Source of the DNA: Proteromonas lacertae
Taxonomy: Eukaryota > Sar > Bigyra > Opalinata > Proteromonadidae
Direction of reading: 5' to 3'
Length of the DNA stretch: 64,000 bases
Assembly: GCA_002245135.1 (NCBI GenBank)
Contig: NGBS01000300.1
Location: forward strand, 124,001-188,000
The position numbers and the translations under genes were made by a program. Shown here piece by piece: positions 1 to 12,666 of the stretch. Under the pieces are notes generated by a model that made no database searches, was not told where the DNA came from, and worked only from the letters and a program-made list of their open reading frames with translations. Each line of letters opens with the position of its first letter. Position 1 is the first letter of the stretch.

Positions 1-353
1 GTATTCTGGTAGTTTAACTCTGTAGTAATTGTTATATTCATAGATGAAGGTCCAATTATCTTCAATTGATACTTGCCTTTATTTTTTAAGTAGAATCTTG
101 TCAATTTCTGAGTGTTCTTTGAAGTCATTACGATAGTCTGGATTTCTTTAGCTGGAGAATTAAAAGTTGTCTTTATCTTTATCCCAGCACCACTACTTGG
201 AAGAACAGCTGTTTTTACTTGAACTATACTACCTTCACCAAAGTTTTTGTCAATATCATAACTTTGATTCACAATCTCACCATAAGGATCGTCAGGAATT
301 TCAGCACATGTGCATACAAGAAAACACATCAACATTGACAATATCACTCTCAT
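1..353 (-). CDS. Secreted protein, N-terminal part (runs off the window)
   Basis: The minus strand is open from an ATG at 353 to the window edge, about 117 codons. It begins MRVILSMLMCFLVCTCA, a typical signal peptide with a short basic start, a hydrophobic core and a small-residue end. The rest is polar, beta-rich and has no recognised motif. It contains stretches such as KDKNFGEG-like and NITITTEL that resemble the extracellular modules of other secreted proteins in this window. The C-terminus lies outside, so family assignment is not possible. The start is the first ATG and directly precedes the signal peptide. It is divergent from the TBC gene at 601. Confidence 0.6.
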   Translation of the reverse strand, partial: MRVILSMLMCFLVCTCAEIPDDPYGEIVNQSYDIDKNFGEGSIVQVKTAVLPSSGAGIKIKTTFNSPAKEIQTIVMTSKNTQKLTRFYLKNKGKYQLKIIGPSSMNITITTELNYQN

Positions 354-600
354 TTTGCTATAAAAAATAAATAATAATAAAAGCAAAATAAATTGATGGA
401 ATTATAAGAGATGAAATAATTTATACCTTCAGTAAATAGCAAAACAAATATCAGTGAAAATGGTCAACCAAAAGTAAATTATGTTGAGTTGTGGTGTATG
501 AAAATATAAATTGGGTTTTGATAATTTTGGATAACCACATATTTAAAAGTATTTTTATATCTCTTGTAGTGAGTTGGTAACAAAATTAATATTTCTGTAA

Positions 601-2621
601 ATGTCAGTAAGCAATTATACATCTGAAATTAACTTAAAACTCAATCTTCCTCCAGATTTTGGTCTTCACAGGTTTGAAGATAATAAGAAATATATGGATT
701 CTCTTATGAATAACGATGATCCTTATTTATATGTACAAATCAAATTAAATAAAGGAAAAGTGAAAGCTGAGTCAATTCGAAGTATTTATTGGATGGTTGC
801 TTTAGATTGTGTTGAAATAAAAGAAGAATATCCTGTTAAATCCTTTATACAATCACTTCGTTCAGCAAGGCAAAGATACGAAAATCTCAAGATTTCCTAT
901 GGTTTGAACTCAAAACTCACAAATACAACAGCAAATGTAGAATCAGACAATAATATAGAAGAATTACAAGAAGAAATAGTAAAGGATATAGATAGATTAT
1001 TTCCAACAGGATGTGAAGATTTTTTCGAGCAAAAGTCAGTTCGTCAAACCATCACTCAAATCTTAACTGTATGGTGTTTAGAACATCCAGTACTACGATA
1101 TAGACAAGGAATGCACGAAATATTAGCTCCAATTTATTACATTGTAGAAAGAGACAAACTATTCAATTACAAAACAAATAACAATGAAAATGATGAAATA
1201 TATGAAATATTCAATCCAAACTATGTAGAACATGATAGTTTTATAATATTTGACAGTTTAATGAAACATTTAAGCGTATTATATGATAATAATGAAATGT
1301 TTGATCATGAAATAAGTGATGATAATTTGCCTTTGATATTAAGAATGTGTAATAAAATAAGTGAATCAATAGAATATTACTCACCTGATTTAATGATACG
1401 ATTTAAAAAAGAGAATTTTGATTTAAGAATGTTTATATTAAGATGGGCAAGGTTGATGTTTGCTAGAGAGTTTAATATCGATGTTGTGTTGAGATTATGG
1501 GATTATACATTTGGTGATATTGCAAAGAAGAAATATTTATTGAGTGAATTAATAGAAGCAGAATGTACTGCATTTGTATAATTATATATTATATATTATT
1601 GTTTTATTATCTTTGTAGATATTAATACAACAACCAAATCTGTTGATGAGTAATTTATGTCATATTATTCAAACATTGAATGAATATCAATTAGATATTC
1701 CAATAGATTTTATCTATCAGCAATCTAAATTAGTATTGAAGAAGAAACCATTGGAGTTTTTAGCTAAAGTAATTATACCTAAATCAATTGCTGAGGAACA
1801 ACAACAAAATAATAATAAACCAAAAATCAATACTGAACAATCATCAATTCAACCACAATCTATTCAATCACAGCAACAGAATTCTCCAAGAGAGAGTAGT
1901 TTTTCCTTTTTCTCATTTTTTTCTACCTTAACAGGTTCAAATGTAAATACTCCAAAATCAGTTGAAAATACTCCAAAGAAAGTGAATAATTCAAAACCAC
2001 CACTTTATAAACAATCGCCACTACTACTACAACAGAAGAAAACATTAACAACAACATTCTCAACTTCACAACAACAGATACAATCAGCAAATGTAATTAG
2101 GAAAATACCATCATTACCAAAACTCAGTCATAGAGATTATACATATAATAAAAGAGTATAAATTTATTTTTATTATTATATAGATGGCAATTCGATTAGA
2201 TTTTGTTTGTAACTTGATTACTGATGAATGGGCTAAGATATTGGAGTATATTCCTGAAAATACAAATATTGATGCTGTTCCAATGTCCAAAGCAATTAAA
2301 ACATTAACAAAAGTGCAATATGTAATGAATAATAGAATAAGTGAAGAAGATGCATTTGAAGAAGAAGAAGAAATAAAAGATGATAAACAAATACCACCAA
2401 CTGCTGATGTAATTGTTAAAGAAGAAAAGGATAATTCTAATATAAAAGATTTATCATTTCAATCATCTTCAAGTGATAATAGTGAAAAAGGTGAAAAAGA
2501 AGAAGAGAATAAACCATGCAATGAAAAGAGAAGTAGATTTATAAGTGAAGAGTTGAGAGAAGCTTTGTTTGATACTCCATCAAGTGGTTTATTTGATGAT
2601 AGTGTTGATAGTAATGAATAA
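601..2621 (+). CDS. TBC1D5: TBC-domain Rab GTPase-activating protein, TBC1D5-like
   Basis: Three exons (601-1575, 1619-2155, 2184-2621) join in phase to about 649 residues; the introns are 43 and 28 nt. The TBC domain fills roughly residues 50-360. Both catalytic fingers are visible: the arginine finger in IVKDIDR and the glutamine finger in RYRQGMHE. The fragments RQGMHEILAPI, EHDSF and LRWARLMFAREF resemble TBC1D5 more than other TBC proteins. The family stimulates GTP hydrolysis by Rab7 and links to retromer and autophagy. The C-terminal half is low-complexity (Q, N, S, acidic), as in TBC1D5. The start is the first ATG of exon 1. The assignment to TBC1D5 rather than a neighbouring subfamily is from motif memory. 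Confidence 0.85.
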
Positions 2622-2765
2622 TTAAAATATAGGTTTTTTTCTCTTTTCTTATTGAAGATTAAAAAAACATACACAACACTTTTACTAATTATTTACAGTA
2701 AAATCTAAATTTCTCATCATCACAACAGGAAAACGATATATTATTCGATTGCTTTTCTTATGCTA

Positions 2766-3942
2766 TTAATAATTATGAATATTTATTATATAAAATACAT
2801 TCTTTAAACTATCTTTTATTCTTCTTATATCTACATTCATCTCACTTGGCATTTCTAATACTATCTCACTTATTATTGTATTCTTTATCTTCTTTCCGAT
2901 ATTTGATAATTCGAAATTATCAGTTTCTCCTATTGTGTTGTTTTCTTTCATAAATTTTTCATAACTATTCATTATTTTGTTTATTACTTCAAATCTATAA
3001 ATACAAATATAAATTAGAAATAATACATTTCTGTTCTTATTGATTTGACTATCTTAAATGTCATTGGAATCTCAGATGAAGCAACCATTTCTATTATTTT
3101 TTATTTCAATACAATCAAATATTATACTTTGATTTTCATATTCTTTTTTCATCTTTTGTATTAATTCTTTTATCTCATTCTCTTTCATCATATCTATCTC
3201 TTTCATTTTATTCTTTGTTCCAATTTCTTTCAATTTGTTATTTATTTCTTTCTTATTCACTTTAAATATTGAACATAATCTGTCAATGTAGATTTTTGGT
3301 CTTTTTTCATTATAATTCTTTAATACTAATATATCTATTGTATTTATTCTTTCATCTATTATTTCATTCTTTAAATCAATGTGAAAATAATTGATATATT
3401 GCTCTAAACTATTTAATTCATTTTCTATTTCTGATTTTAATATATTTATTGAATTTCTTTCATCATTTTCATTTTCATTTTCATCATCAGATTTTTCTTC
3501 TTCTTCTTTTCTTTTATCTTCTTCTGATTTCTTTGATAGTTCTCTAGATTTTGAATCATTGGTATTTGTTTTATTCACTCTATCAACATAGAATATATCT
3601 CCAAGATTCTCTAATTCTTTTTCATGATTCAGGTTCTCTTGTAACTCACTATCATCTAAAAATGGATCGTTCATGTTATAACCATTACCATTACTTGCAT
3701 TTTCATTTTTATGATTCTTTATAATTCTTTCGATAAAACTACTTATGTTGAAATGAGCATCCTATCATTGAAATTATATAATTAAAATATTATACAGAAT
3801 CATTATCTTCATTTTCTTCTTTCTTTTCCTCTTCTACTGTTTTTACCTCATTTGAGTTTTTTAAACGCTTATAGTCAAATATATATTCATTTTCACTTAT
3901 TTCGATATATGTTCGTTTATTTGGTTCAATTATTTCTTCCAT
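2766..3942 (-). CDS. UBN1: Ubinuclein/Hpc2-like subunit of the HIRA histone chaperone complex
   Basis: Four exons (3942-3796, 3761-3128, 3090-3027, 2994-2766; introns 34, 37 and 32 nt) join to 357 residues. Near residue 75 lies the Hpc2-related signature: GYNMNDPFLDDSEL followed by a short linker and DIFYVDR. In ubinucleins and yeast Hpc2 this segment binds HIRA for replication-independent H3.3 deposition in the nucleus. The middle is acidic and lysine-rich. A helical region follows (residues about 150-250), as in ubinuclein middle domains. The last two junctions were chosen because only they keep the frame open. The convergent TBC gene ends 145 nt away. Confidence 0.75.
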
Positions 3943-4071
3943 TATTATTCTCTATCAATCAAAAATTCAAAAAGAAAAATTAATCAAACTATTTTCAAGC
4001 CAAAATTAAAAAACGATTCAAAATGGGTTTGTGAAACACTTGGGGCGAAAATTTCATATCTTTTTTTAAAG

Positions 4072-7000
4072 ATGAAATTCGTTATTATTTTAGAATTGTT
4101 GCTAGTGGTAGTATATTCAGTATGTCCCAACAATTGCAGTGGTCATGGAACATGCGGTAGTAATGGTGTTTGTAGTTGTTTTAGAAAATCTGATGGTTTT
4201 GACAATGACTACGTAGGTGCTGACTGTTCGAAACGTATGAATATTTTATATTTAAAATAACTAGGTGGTTGTGGAAGTGGTAAGAGTTTCAGTGCTTTAA
4301 ATACCAACAACAAGTATGTTACTCGAAATGTGGATGATGGTAACTTCATTTATTACCGAGAATTAGGTGAAAATCGAGAATTGGAAGTTACTGAAGTGAA
4401 TTTAGCTGAAATTGTTACAAGGGAAGATACAAAAGCCAAAGATGTGTATTTGGTAAGTACTGACAGTGCAATATTATATTATGATAAAAGTGAAGGTGCT
4501 GGTAAAATTAACTGTTATAATTCAGAGAATGTGTTTGTAGGTGCTGGTGAGATTATAAAGGTAAAAGAATCTTTAAAGTATTACATCAAAGGTGAAAGTA
4601 AAGTAATAGAGAAAGGTAACAAATGCTTATTAGTAATGAAATATAATGATTTATCATTAATCAATCCAACAGAAGTTCAAGAAAATATAGTTACTTGGTC
4701 TAGTATGGCTAGTATATTCCCTGAAATAAAAACTACTACAAAAACACCAACTGATCTAAGTATGGGTTGTGTAGATAAACTTGGTGGAAAAATAACTGCT
4801 GATAATACCTATAGTGTTTCTAGTATAGCTAATACTGATGGTAATATCGTATTTACACTAACTGCAAATGCTCGTAGCTCACCTACTGGCACATGTGTTT
4901 TATTAGCTAAATCTGATGGCAATTCTATTACTGTAGATGAAAGTGATTATTCTAAATATTATACAACTGTTACTGAACCTGTCAAATCAAATATGTATGG
5001 TGTTAAAAATAATAATATTTATACAATTCCTGTTAAAAGTGTAGAAAAAGAATACACTGGTTCATTTGGTGTATTAAACTGTCAAATACCTGGAAATAGA
5101 ACAATCCAAACTGCATATTTATTTGCTGCAAAGACTGATTCAGCTACTCCAGCTGTTGATAATTATTATATTTTATATGATTTTAAATTAGTTGATGTTG
5201 ATGGTAAAGATAGTGTAAAACCAATTCCAATGTTATATTATTGTGAATTAAGTCAATATGATGATTTCTCATTATATTTTCCTGTTAAATTACCAACAAA
5301 AGATGATTGTTCTACTGCTGATAAATGTTCAATAACTTGGAATGGAATGTGTGATGCTTTTAGTACCTATTTAGCTGGTAGTGGTGATAAAATGCCAATT
5401 CAATTTGCATGTAGAAATGATAAAAATGAAGTTGAATTATATGAATATCAAATACCATTAGCTTCTGATTGTACAAATAAAGACATTGTATTTCCTGTTA
5501 ATGATGATGCAAAGAAGTTACCTAAAGATAGAATATGTAATTTAATAGCTGGTAAAGATTCTACTACTAATAAAGCAAAATCAATAGATATAAGTGATAG
5601 TGCTTATTATAAGAATCATTTGACAGTTAAAAGTTCAAGAAAGGAAGATAAGTATTATACATCATTACCAACAACAAAGAAAACACCAAATGATCAATCA
5701 AAAATATACAAAGTGAATGGATTAAATGTAATGTCATTACCAACAGGTGGAATAATGAGATGTTATAATAATGGAGATGGTAGAATTGTCCCAATTGATG
5801 ATGTGAATATATTGTATAAGAATGGAATGGATTATTATGTTCATTCAACTGAAGCTGATATCAAATTTAATGATTGTGAATTATTATATTCACATAAAGA
5901 CATGACATTATATCCAAACACGATTGATAATACTAATAAGATAATTACATTTGAGAAAATGAGTTATTATTTCCAATTATTAGGATTTTATGAATCTTAT
6001 AAAGTTGATAAAAAATATACTATGTTATGTGGTACCAGTCCAACAGATGAAAATCCAGTTCCTCAATCATTTAAAGAACATGAGTTTACATTAACTAAAC
6101 CAACTCTTCCATATTATGAATCTACCAGTGATAAAGTTGAATTTACCTTAGAATCAACATCTTCAACTATTGATTCAGGTAGTAAAGATTGTTATTTATT
6201 ATCATCATTTGATGGAAGTAAAATAGAAGCTGATAAAAGTGATTTAACTAATAAATATGATGTGAAGAAAGTAGTAGATGGATGGACATTATCATTGAAA
6301 AAACCAACACCTTCATCAGAACCAACACCAAAAATTGGAGCTGAAATACCTACTAGTAGTGGTATTTATAAAGTAACAGGTGTTACATATACAGGAATAG
6401 GTAAAGCTGGTGGATTATTAGAATGTAGAAATAAAAAGAATAATAAACCATTAGGTTTAGCAAAGATTTATTCATTTTTTAAAGATAATGATGTTAATAC
6501 TTATGCCATTAAATATTACTTTGTAACAGGTGTTCCAACTCCTGAATATTATAGTTGTGATGTATTAGAAAGTTATAATGATTTAACACTATATTATGAT
6601 AAACAAACATATGTTGCTGGTACTGGAATGACATGGAGTAATATGAAAGATATATTCCCACATATTTGTGATGGTTATACTAGTGGGAAAGCTGTTCAAA
6701 TGTTATGTGAAGATACAGGAGATGTATATAAATTATATGATGCAACTGCTAAAGATGCAACTGACACTAATAGTATTATATTTACATTAGATCCTGCTCC
6801 TGCTGATTCATCTACTCCACCAAATGGTAAGAAGTGTATCTTAATGGCCAATACTGATGGTACTTCTATTACTTCACTCGATGCTATTAAGAATAGTGAT
6901 TTAGGTAAGAAATATGATATATCAGGAAATAGTAATGATGGATTTACATTGAAATTAAAATCAACAATTCCGACAGCAATAGAACAAGAGGTATCTTCAG

Positions 7001-9042
7001 TTAAGACAGGAATATATGAAGTATCAAATGCAAAATATGATATTGGTAGTGAATTATCATGTTTAACATATGATGATAATGAAATATCAACTGGTTTAGT
7101 ATTAAAGAGTGAAGGTAGTAAATTATTAATGTCATTTGAAAAAGATAAAGATTTGAGTTTATTAAAATGTATGATGATTAATAAATATAATGATTTATCA
7201 AATTATGTGAAATGCGAAGTTAAAAAAGATGGTTCTTCTAATAGTTGTGCAACTAAAATAACTAATAATGCATTATATAATTTAGGATTTACTAATACTG
7301 GTTATTCATTCCAATGTGGTGAAAATGATAAAGTTAGTCAATCTTATACATTTACATTAAGTGGTATAGGAACTGATCCTACAACACCAACAGCAGTTAC
7401 AATTACACTCTCATCATCACCTCCAGATGCTGGTTCTGTTTGTCACTTACTTTATTCATTTACAGCTAAACCTATTCAGTTAGATACAAGTGATGTAAAA
7501 TCAACAAATTTCCTTTCTTTTTCAACAGGTGGGGTTTATACTTATTATGAAACAAAACCAAATACAAAACCACAACCAGTAGAAGATGATAAAATTGATA
7601 TAATAGGAGATGTTGGAGAAATTGGTGCAAATTTACAATGTAGAGATAAAGTGAGTAGTAAATTCTTAGGATTAGCCAATTTATTAGGAAAAGATGAAGA
7701 TGGCAAATATATAATGAAATATCTATTTGATATTCCTAAAGATGTTGATTCATTTGTCTGTGAAGTAAATGAAGTGATTAATGATTTATCATTAATAAAA
7801 AGTGAAATAATTACTACTGATGATTGTTCAGACAAATTATCATGTATGATAATAATAAGTGGAATATTGAATATATTAAAATCAAGTATATTTAAAAATA
7901 ATGAAGGAGTTAGAATGTTATTAGAAGATAATGAATATGAAGCAAGTTGTGTTGATCCTAAGAATAATAAAGTAACAGTGTATATAGTAAAGCCTGAAGT
8001 ATATATGAGTATAGAAGATGCAGTATTTTCATTATCTGAAAGTGATGAGAATGAAAAATCTCCAGTTGGAATGGAATGTCGATTATTAATATCTGCTGAT
8101 GGTAATAAACTTCCCTTAGAAGAAAGTCAATTTGGTAAAACATTATATTATGATGAAAAAGAAGGTGGTTTTTCAACCACACCATGTAATCCTAAAGATG
8201 GTAGTGAATTGTGTAATAACGAGGATGATGAAAGTACAGTAGTGATAACTGGTAATTTAATTGATGAAATTCTAGGTGAACAAAAGAAAACAGGAAGATT
8301 CTTTATTCCAATCAATACAGAAAATCGAACAATAATTGAAAATTATTTACAACCAGGAAAATGGATAAAAGTAGCCGAAACTTTAGCACAAATAATTAGT
8401 ATTGATTATAATTTAGTAGATGCACCAACACCATCAACTGATCCAAGAAGGCAATTGAGACAATTATCTGGTGATGTTAAAGGTTATTATGCTATACTAG
8501 ATAAAACAATTCAACTAAGTGGTAGTACTATTACAATTCAACTTAATGCAGCTGGTAGTAATAATTATGATCCTCATATTGCATTAGAATGTAGTGGACA
8601 AGGTGTATGTAATAGAGAAAGTGGATTATGTGAATGTTATGATGGTTATAGTGGAGATTCTTGTCAAAGATTAGATTGTCCAAATAACTGTAATGGAAAT
8701 GGTAGATGTGTTTCATTGAGTGAATTATTATCAAATGGTGATATAATAGGATATGGAGGATTTGGAAATAAACATGAAATAAAAGTTGGTAGTAGTACAA
8801 TAGTATCAGATGATGAAGTCTATGGTTGTTTATGTGATAAAAGACATCGTGGATATGATTGTAGTTTAATTGAATGTCCATCTGGTGAAGATCCAGAAGA
8901 AGCAACAAATAATAAGAATGATGATAAAAGTGAGTATAGAGATTGTAGTGGAAGAGGTATTTGTAATTACAATACAGGTGTTTGTGAATGTTTTGATGGA
9001 TTTAGTGGAGAAGGATGTCAAACTCAAGTTGCAATGATGTAA
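4072..9042 (+). CDS. Large secreted EGF-repeat protein with tandem ~220-residue modules
   Basis: Two exons (4072-4234, 4265-9042) give about 1646 residues. It starts with a signal peptide (MKFVIILELLLVVVYSV), then an EGF-like unit (CPNNCSGHGTC). The centre holds about six diverged modules of 200-230 residues. Each has a 'G..GG.L.C' strand, a later 'C.V' strand, an 'NDLSL/NDLTLY' turn and an 'FTL' strand. Three EGF-like units of the CSGQG/CNGNG/CSGRG type close the protein (about residues 1500-1640). There is no transmembrane segment or anchor, so secretion or matrix association is inferred. A paralogue lies in opposite orientation at 12667-15753. Proteins of this style are common at protist surfaces; the ligand is unknown. 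Confidence 0.75.
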
Positions 9043-9217
9043 TATTCTATTATTACACACATTTCAATCTCTTTATTATTGAAATTATCATAATTGATTA
9101 ACTTTTATACCATGTTAATCAATATAAAAGTTGTGTGTTTATATGAAATAAAAATCATAATCAATACCATAAAATATAAATAAACTTTTTAAAACTGAAA
9201 ATTTAATCATTTACTAA

Positions 9218-10537
9218 TTAATGGTGAGAATGGTGGTGATGGTGTGAGTGATGATGATGATTACTTCTTTTGCTACTTCTACTTCTACTCCTGCTATTAC
9301 TTCTATTCGAATTATTATTTACCCTTTCTTTTATTGGATAATTATTCTTAAATTCTAAGATATATTTAGGATTATGTAACAATTGTAATTCATTTTTATT
9401 ATAAACCTCTCTAACATCAAAATCTTCTAATTCTACTTCATATTTACATTCATTATTTAATCCATAATCAGAATTTTTCATTTTTATTACTTTTGTTATT
9501 TTACCACAATATCCTTTATATTTACCAACTTTTATTCCTACCAATGAGTCTTGTTCATATTTCAACAATAATCTCTTATCTATTTCTTCACCCATTTTAT
9601 AAGTCATTTTACCTAATCGTAAATCAGGAGCTGGTTTTGCACCTAATCCTAAACCTTGAACTCTTACTTTTGTCTATTATAAATAAATAAATAATAAAAA
9701 TAATATATATATATTAATACTTCTTGTATTTTGGCTGGTTCTTTACAGTTCAATCCAACTGCCATTCCTTCTTTCCAACCCATTCCACGAAGTAAAGCAG
9801 CACCTATTAAATCAATTGGAACATTATTATAAGCTTCACTCTATATTATATAAATAAATATATTTAATATATTAGCATACTTGTGGATCAAGTTCATCAG
9901 GTAATAATTCGATATGTTTCTTATATTTCTCATCTTCATCAGCTGTATTCGACAATCCAGGTATTCGATTACGTTGTAATAATGGAACATTCGATTTATC
10001 TTTTATTTCGGTTAGTGGAATTGCAGAGATTTTTTCTATTTTATTATTATTATTATTATATTTCATTATATTTATACGTTTTCTTGTTTCATCTATTCCA
10101 TGCTCTAATTCATATCTAGCTCGTTCTTCGATTGTCTATCAAATATTATATTATTTTTATAATTCATACCATAGGTTTTGATTCATCTATTTTTGTTACA
10201 TTTAAATCTGTTGTATTGTTTTGATTGTTGTTATCAAATACTAATTCTGGGTGTAAGTAATGATAATTCACTTCAAGAGTATTATCAACTAAAGGAATAA
10301 CCAGTTCCTCTTTTGGCTTTTCATGTAACTATAATAAATTTAAATAGATATAATTAATACATCATCTATTGATTTAATGAGTTCCTTCACTGGTTTTTTG
10401 GAATCATCTTCAAACAACTTTGATTTATCTTCCAATATCTATACATGAGACTATATAATTCATACCACCTTCTTTTTTGGCTTAACTTTGGGCATAGAAA
10501 AACAGAGTGAAGAACCACTGGATGAAGAAGTATTCAT
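9218..10537 (-). CDS. SPP2: G-patch/KOW splicing factor, Spp2/GPKOW/MOS2-like
   Basis: Six exons (10537-10466, 10438-10361, 10328-10170, 10135-9881, 9840-9721, 9673-9218) join in phase to 379 residues. Residues about 190-255 form the G-patch: GAALLRGMGWKEG, then a spacer, then VQGLGLGAKP. A KOW motif follows (VGIKVGKYKGYCGKITKV). Spp2/GPKOW proteins bind and activate the DEAH helicase Prp2/DHX16 in the spliceosome before the first splicing step. The C-terminus is an RS-like stretch ending in a histidine-rich tail. Introns are 27-47 nt. Conserved motifs straddle the splice junctions, which supports the model. Confidence 0.85.
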
Positions 10538-10758
10538 TTGGTATATATTGTATAAAGGATGTAAAATATATTATAAAGAAAATAGAAAATTAAATATGTG
10601 ATGAGAAATTCCTTTCAAAAAATTGAAAAAAAAGTATGCTTGAGTGAAACTTGAAGAAATTTTGTGGTTTGATAGTAGTTTATGATAAAGTGATAAAAAA
10701 GCAATAGGAGATAATACTTACAACAATTAAATGATTTTATTTACATAATTCGCATTAT

Positions 10759-11241
10759 TTAGGTTTGAGAACTCTTCTTTCTTAATTCTTCTCTTTTCTT
10801 TTCAGCTATTTCAGCAGCTGTTTGAACTACACTACTTAAAACCTCATTCTACAAGTAATTAAATCATGTTTATACTGTCTTTTCTGGTAATAATGGAATT
10901 TCTGTTTCATCTTCTGTCAGAGTTGGTGCAGGCGGAGGATGTTGTGGTTGAATTACTGCAGTACTACAAAAAAATATAAATCTACAATGAAATACTAAGA
11001 TGATTGGGGTGTATTTGCTAAATATTGTTGTTGATATGTATTCTATTCAAAAGAATATTATATTTAATAATTATACATAGTAATTAGAGTAATATGAATA
11101 ATAAATTTGTTGGAATTCTTCAGCCCACTTACTTTGGTTTAATTTCATATTATAATAATAAATTTTACCTTCTGGAGTATAATGTGCTGTCCATAAACCA
11201 TTTCCTGGAGTAGGATCAGGATAGAACATCTGCATCTGCAT
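10759..11241 (-). CDS. Small WW-domain protein
   Basis: Four exons (11241-11077, 11042-10996, 10963-10876, 10848-10759; introns 34, 32 and 27 nt) encode 129 residues. Residues 16-40 form one WW domain: GLWTAHYTPEGKIYYYNMKL, then QSKW. Both key tryptophans and the central tyrosines are present. A short proline segment (HPPPAP) and a basic C-terminal helix follow. WW domains bind proline-rich ligands; this tyrosine-rich type occurs in pre-mRNA splicing and transcription factors, but no partner is evident. The ATG is followed by MQMQM, and an upstream in-frame stop supports it. I do not recognise a specific orthologue. Confidence 0.65.
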
Positions 11242-11303
11242 TTCAAGAGAATCAAACCTTCAAGCTTTCAATCTCTTCTTTTTTTGTTTTTTCTTCGAAA
11301 ATC

Positions 11304-12067
11304 ATGACTTCTAGAATTGTATTCGGTTTGAGATTAAATGGAACAATTATAAATCAGTTTGCAAGTATTAAATCTATTGCCAACACTTTACCACGTCAGC
11401 TCTGTACATTTCAAACAATTAGAAGTTTTTCTGGTATAGAAATTAACACATTATATACTTATTAGAACATCCTAAAATCACTAATATGAAAAATAAAGCA
11501 AAGAAACACAAAGAACATTTAAAGTCAATGAAAAATTCAGGCAAAGCAAAATATGAAAATTTCAAAGAAAAACAATACGAAAAATATGAAGAAATAAAAG
11601 AGGAAAGTGTAGAATTTATAAAAGAACACAAACCAGGATTTAAAGCCTTTTGTAGGAAATATGGAGTAACAGCAATAGGAGTCTATGGTTCACTATTCAT
11701 TGTAACATTTTCATCAATTTATTTACTATTTCATACAGGCATAGTGAATATACACACAGTTGTATCATATTTATCACAAATCGAATTTTTGAAAGAAACA
11801 AAATTATTGGAAACTATTATAGCTAATCCAACTGCATCACAATTAACTTTATCTTATTTATTATGTAAAATGACTGAGCCAGTGAGATTGGGTTTATTGT
11901 TTGTTATTACACCTCCATTAGCAAAACATATTGAAAAACTGAGAAATATGAAAATTAATAATAATAATATTAAGAATAAAGATGGAGATATAGATAATAA
12001 GTATGAAGTTAAGAATGATAATAAATGTGTAAAGAAAGAAGAAAAAAGTGATGAAAAGAAAAAATGA
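11304..12067 (+). CDS. FAM210-like DUF1279 membrane protein with organellar presequence
   Basis: Two exons (11304-11433, 11466-12067) encode 243 residues. The first exon encodes a basic, Ser/Arg-rich, amphipathic leader without acidic residues (MTSRIVFGLRLNGTII...), which looks like a mitochondrial presequence. A charged coiled region follows. Then comes the DUF1279 core (about residues 100-200): FCRKYGVTAIGVYGSL, a hydrophobic segment, and TEPVRLGLLFVITPPLA. FAM210A/B proteins of mitochondria carry this core. The lysine-rich C-terminus is low-complexity. Import into a mitochondrion or related organelle is inferred and agrees with the small Tim gene at 52163. Confidence 0.75.
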
Positions 12068-12176
12068 AGAATTAATGTTTTTTATTAGAGTCTTTACACA
12101 ACAAATGTAGAATTACATACATATATAAATATTGTAAATGAATTTATTAATTATTTTGTTATTCTATTCTTGATTT

Positions 12177-12553
12177 TTATTTGTATGATAGAATTATCTT
12201 TTTTGACAGTTTACACTCATATTTTGTCTTTTCATTTTCTGAATCAACTTCAAATAAAGCACAATCACCATCTAAACTCTTCATTTTACCTTCAAACAGA
12301 GAATTGTCTATTTGAACTTCAATACTGTTATTTTCAAATTTCTAACGAATAAATAGAATTAAATATACCTGAATATTCATCTTTTCAAACTTTTCTAAAA
12401 GATCACTATCACCAAATCCCTCTAAATCCATCAATATATATTTCTCTTCACTATTGTAATTTATTCATTAACAGAATATAAATACTATTCATCTTCATCA
12501 TCTTTCACTTCCATTTTATTTTGAAATAATAAGTTTGGCTTGATTCTTTTCAT
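12177..12553 (-). CDS. GTF3C6: TFIIIC subunit 6 (tau triple-barrel) homologue
   Basis: Three exons (12553-12486, 12450-12369, 12341-12177; introns 35 and 27 nt) encode 104 residues. The pattern ILMDLEGFGDSDLL, then IQIDNSLFEGKM, then GDCALFEV matches the order in human GTF3C6 (VELSG..DSDFL, VFAGEYED, GTCVIFEE). This small beta-barrel subunit is part of TFIIIC, which recruits RNA polymerase III to tRNA genes. A Pol III subunit gene (43895) and a tRNA gene (44687) also lie in this window, but I infer no functional linkage. Confidence 0.7.
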
Positions 12554-12666
12554 TTTAATATAAAACACGATAGAATAATTATTTACTCAATTAAAACATC
12601 ATAAAATTAAGTATAATAAAAATGTAATAGTTAATTAGTAATAATTTTAATTGTATATAGAATTCA

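Noticed and set aside
8543-8908. Long minus-strand frame rich in His, Tyr and Leu inside the first EGF gene
   Set aside because: It is an antisense shadow of a well-supported coding exon and its composition mirrors the codon bias of the forward gene.
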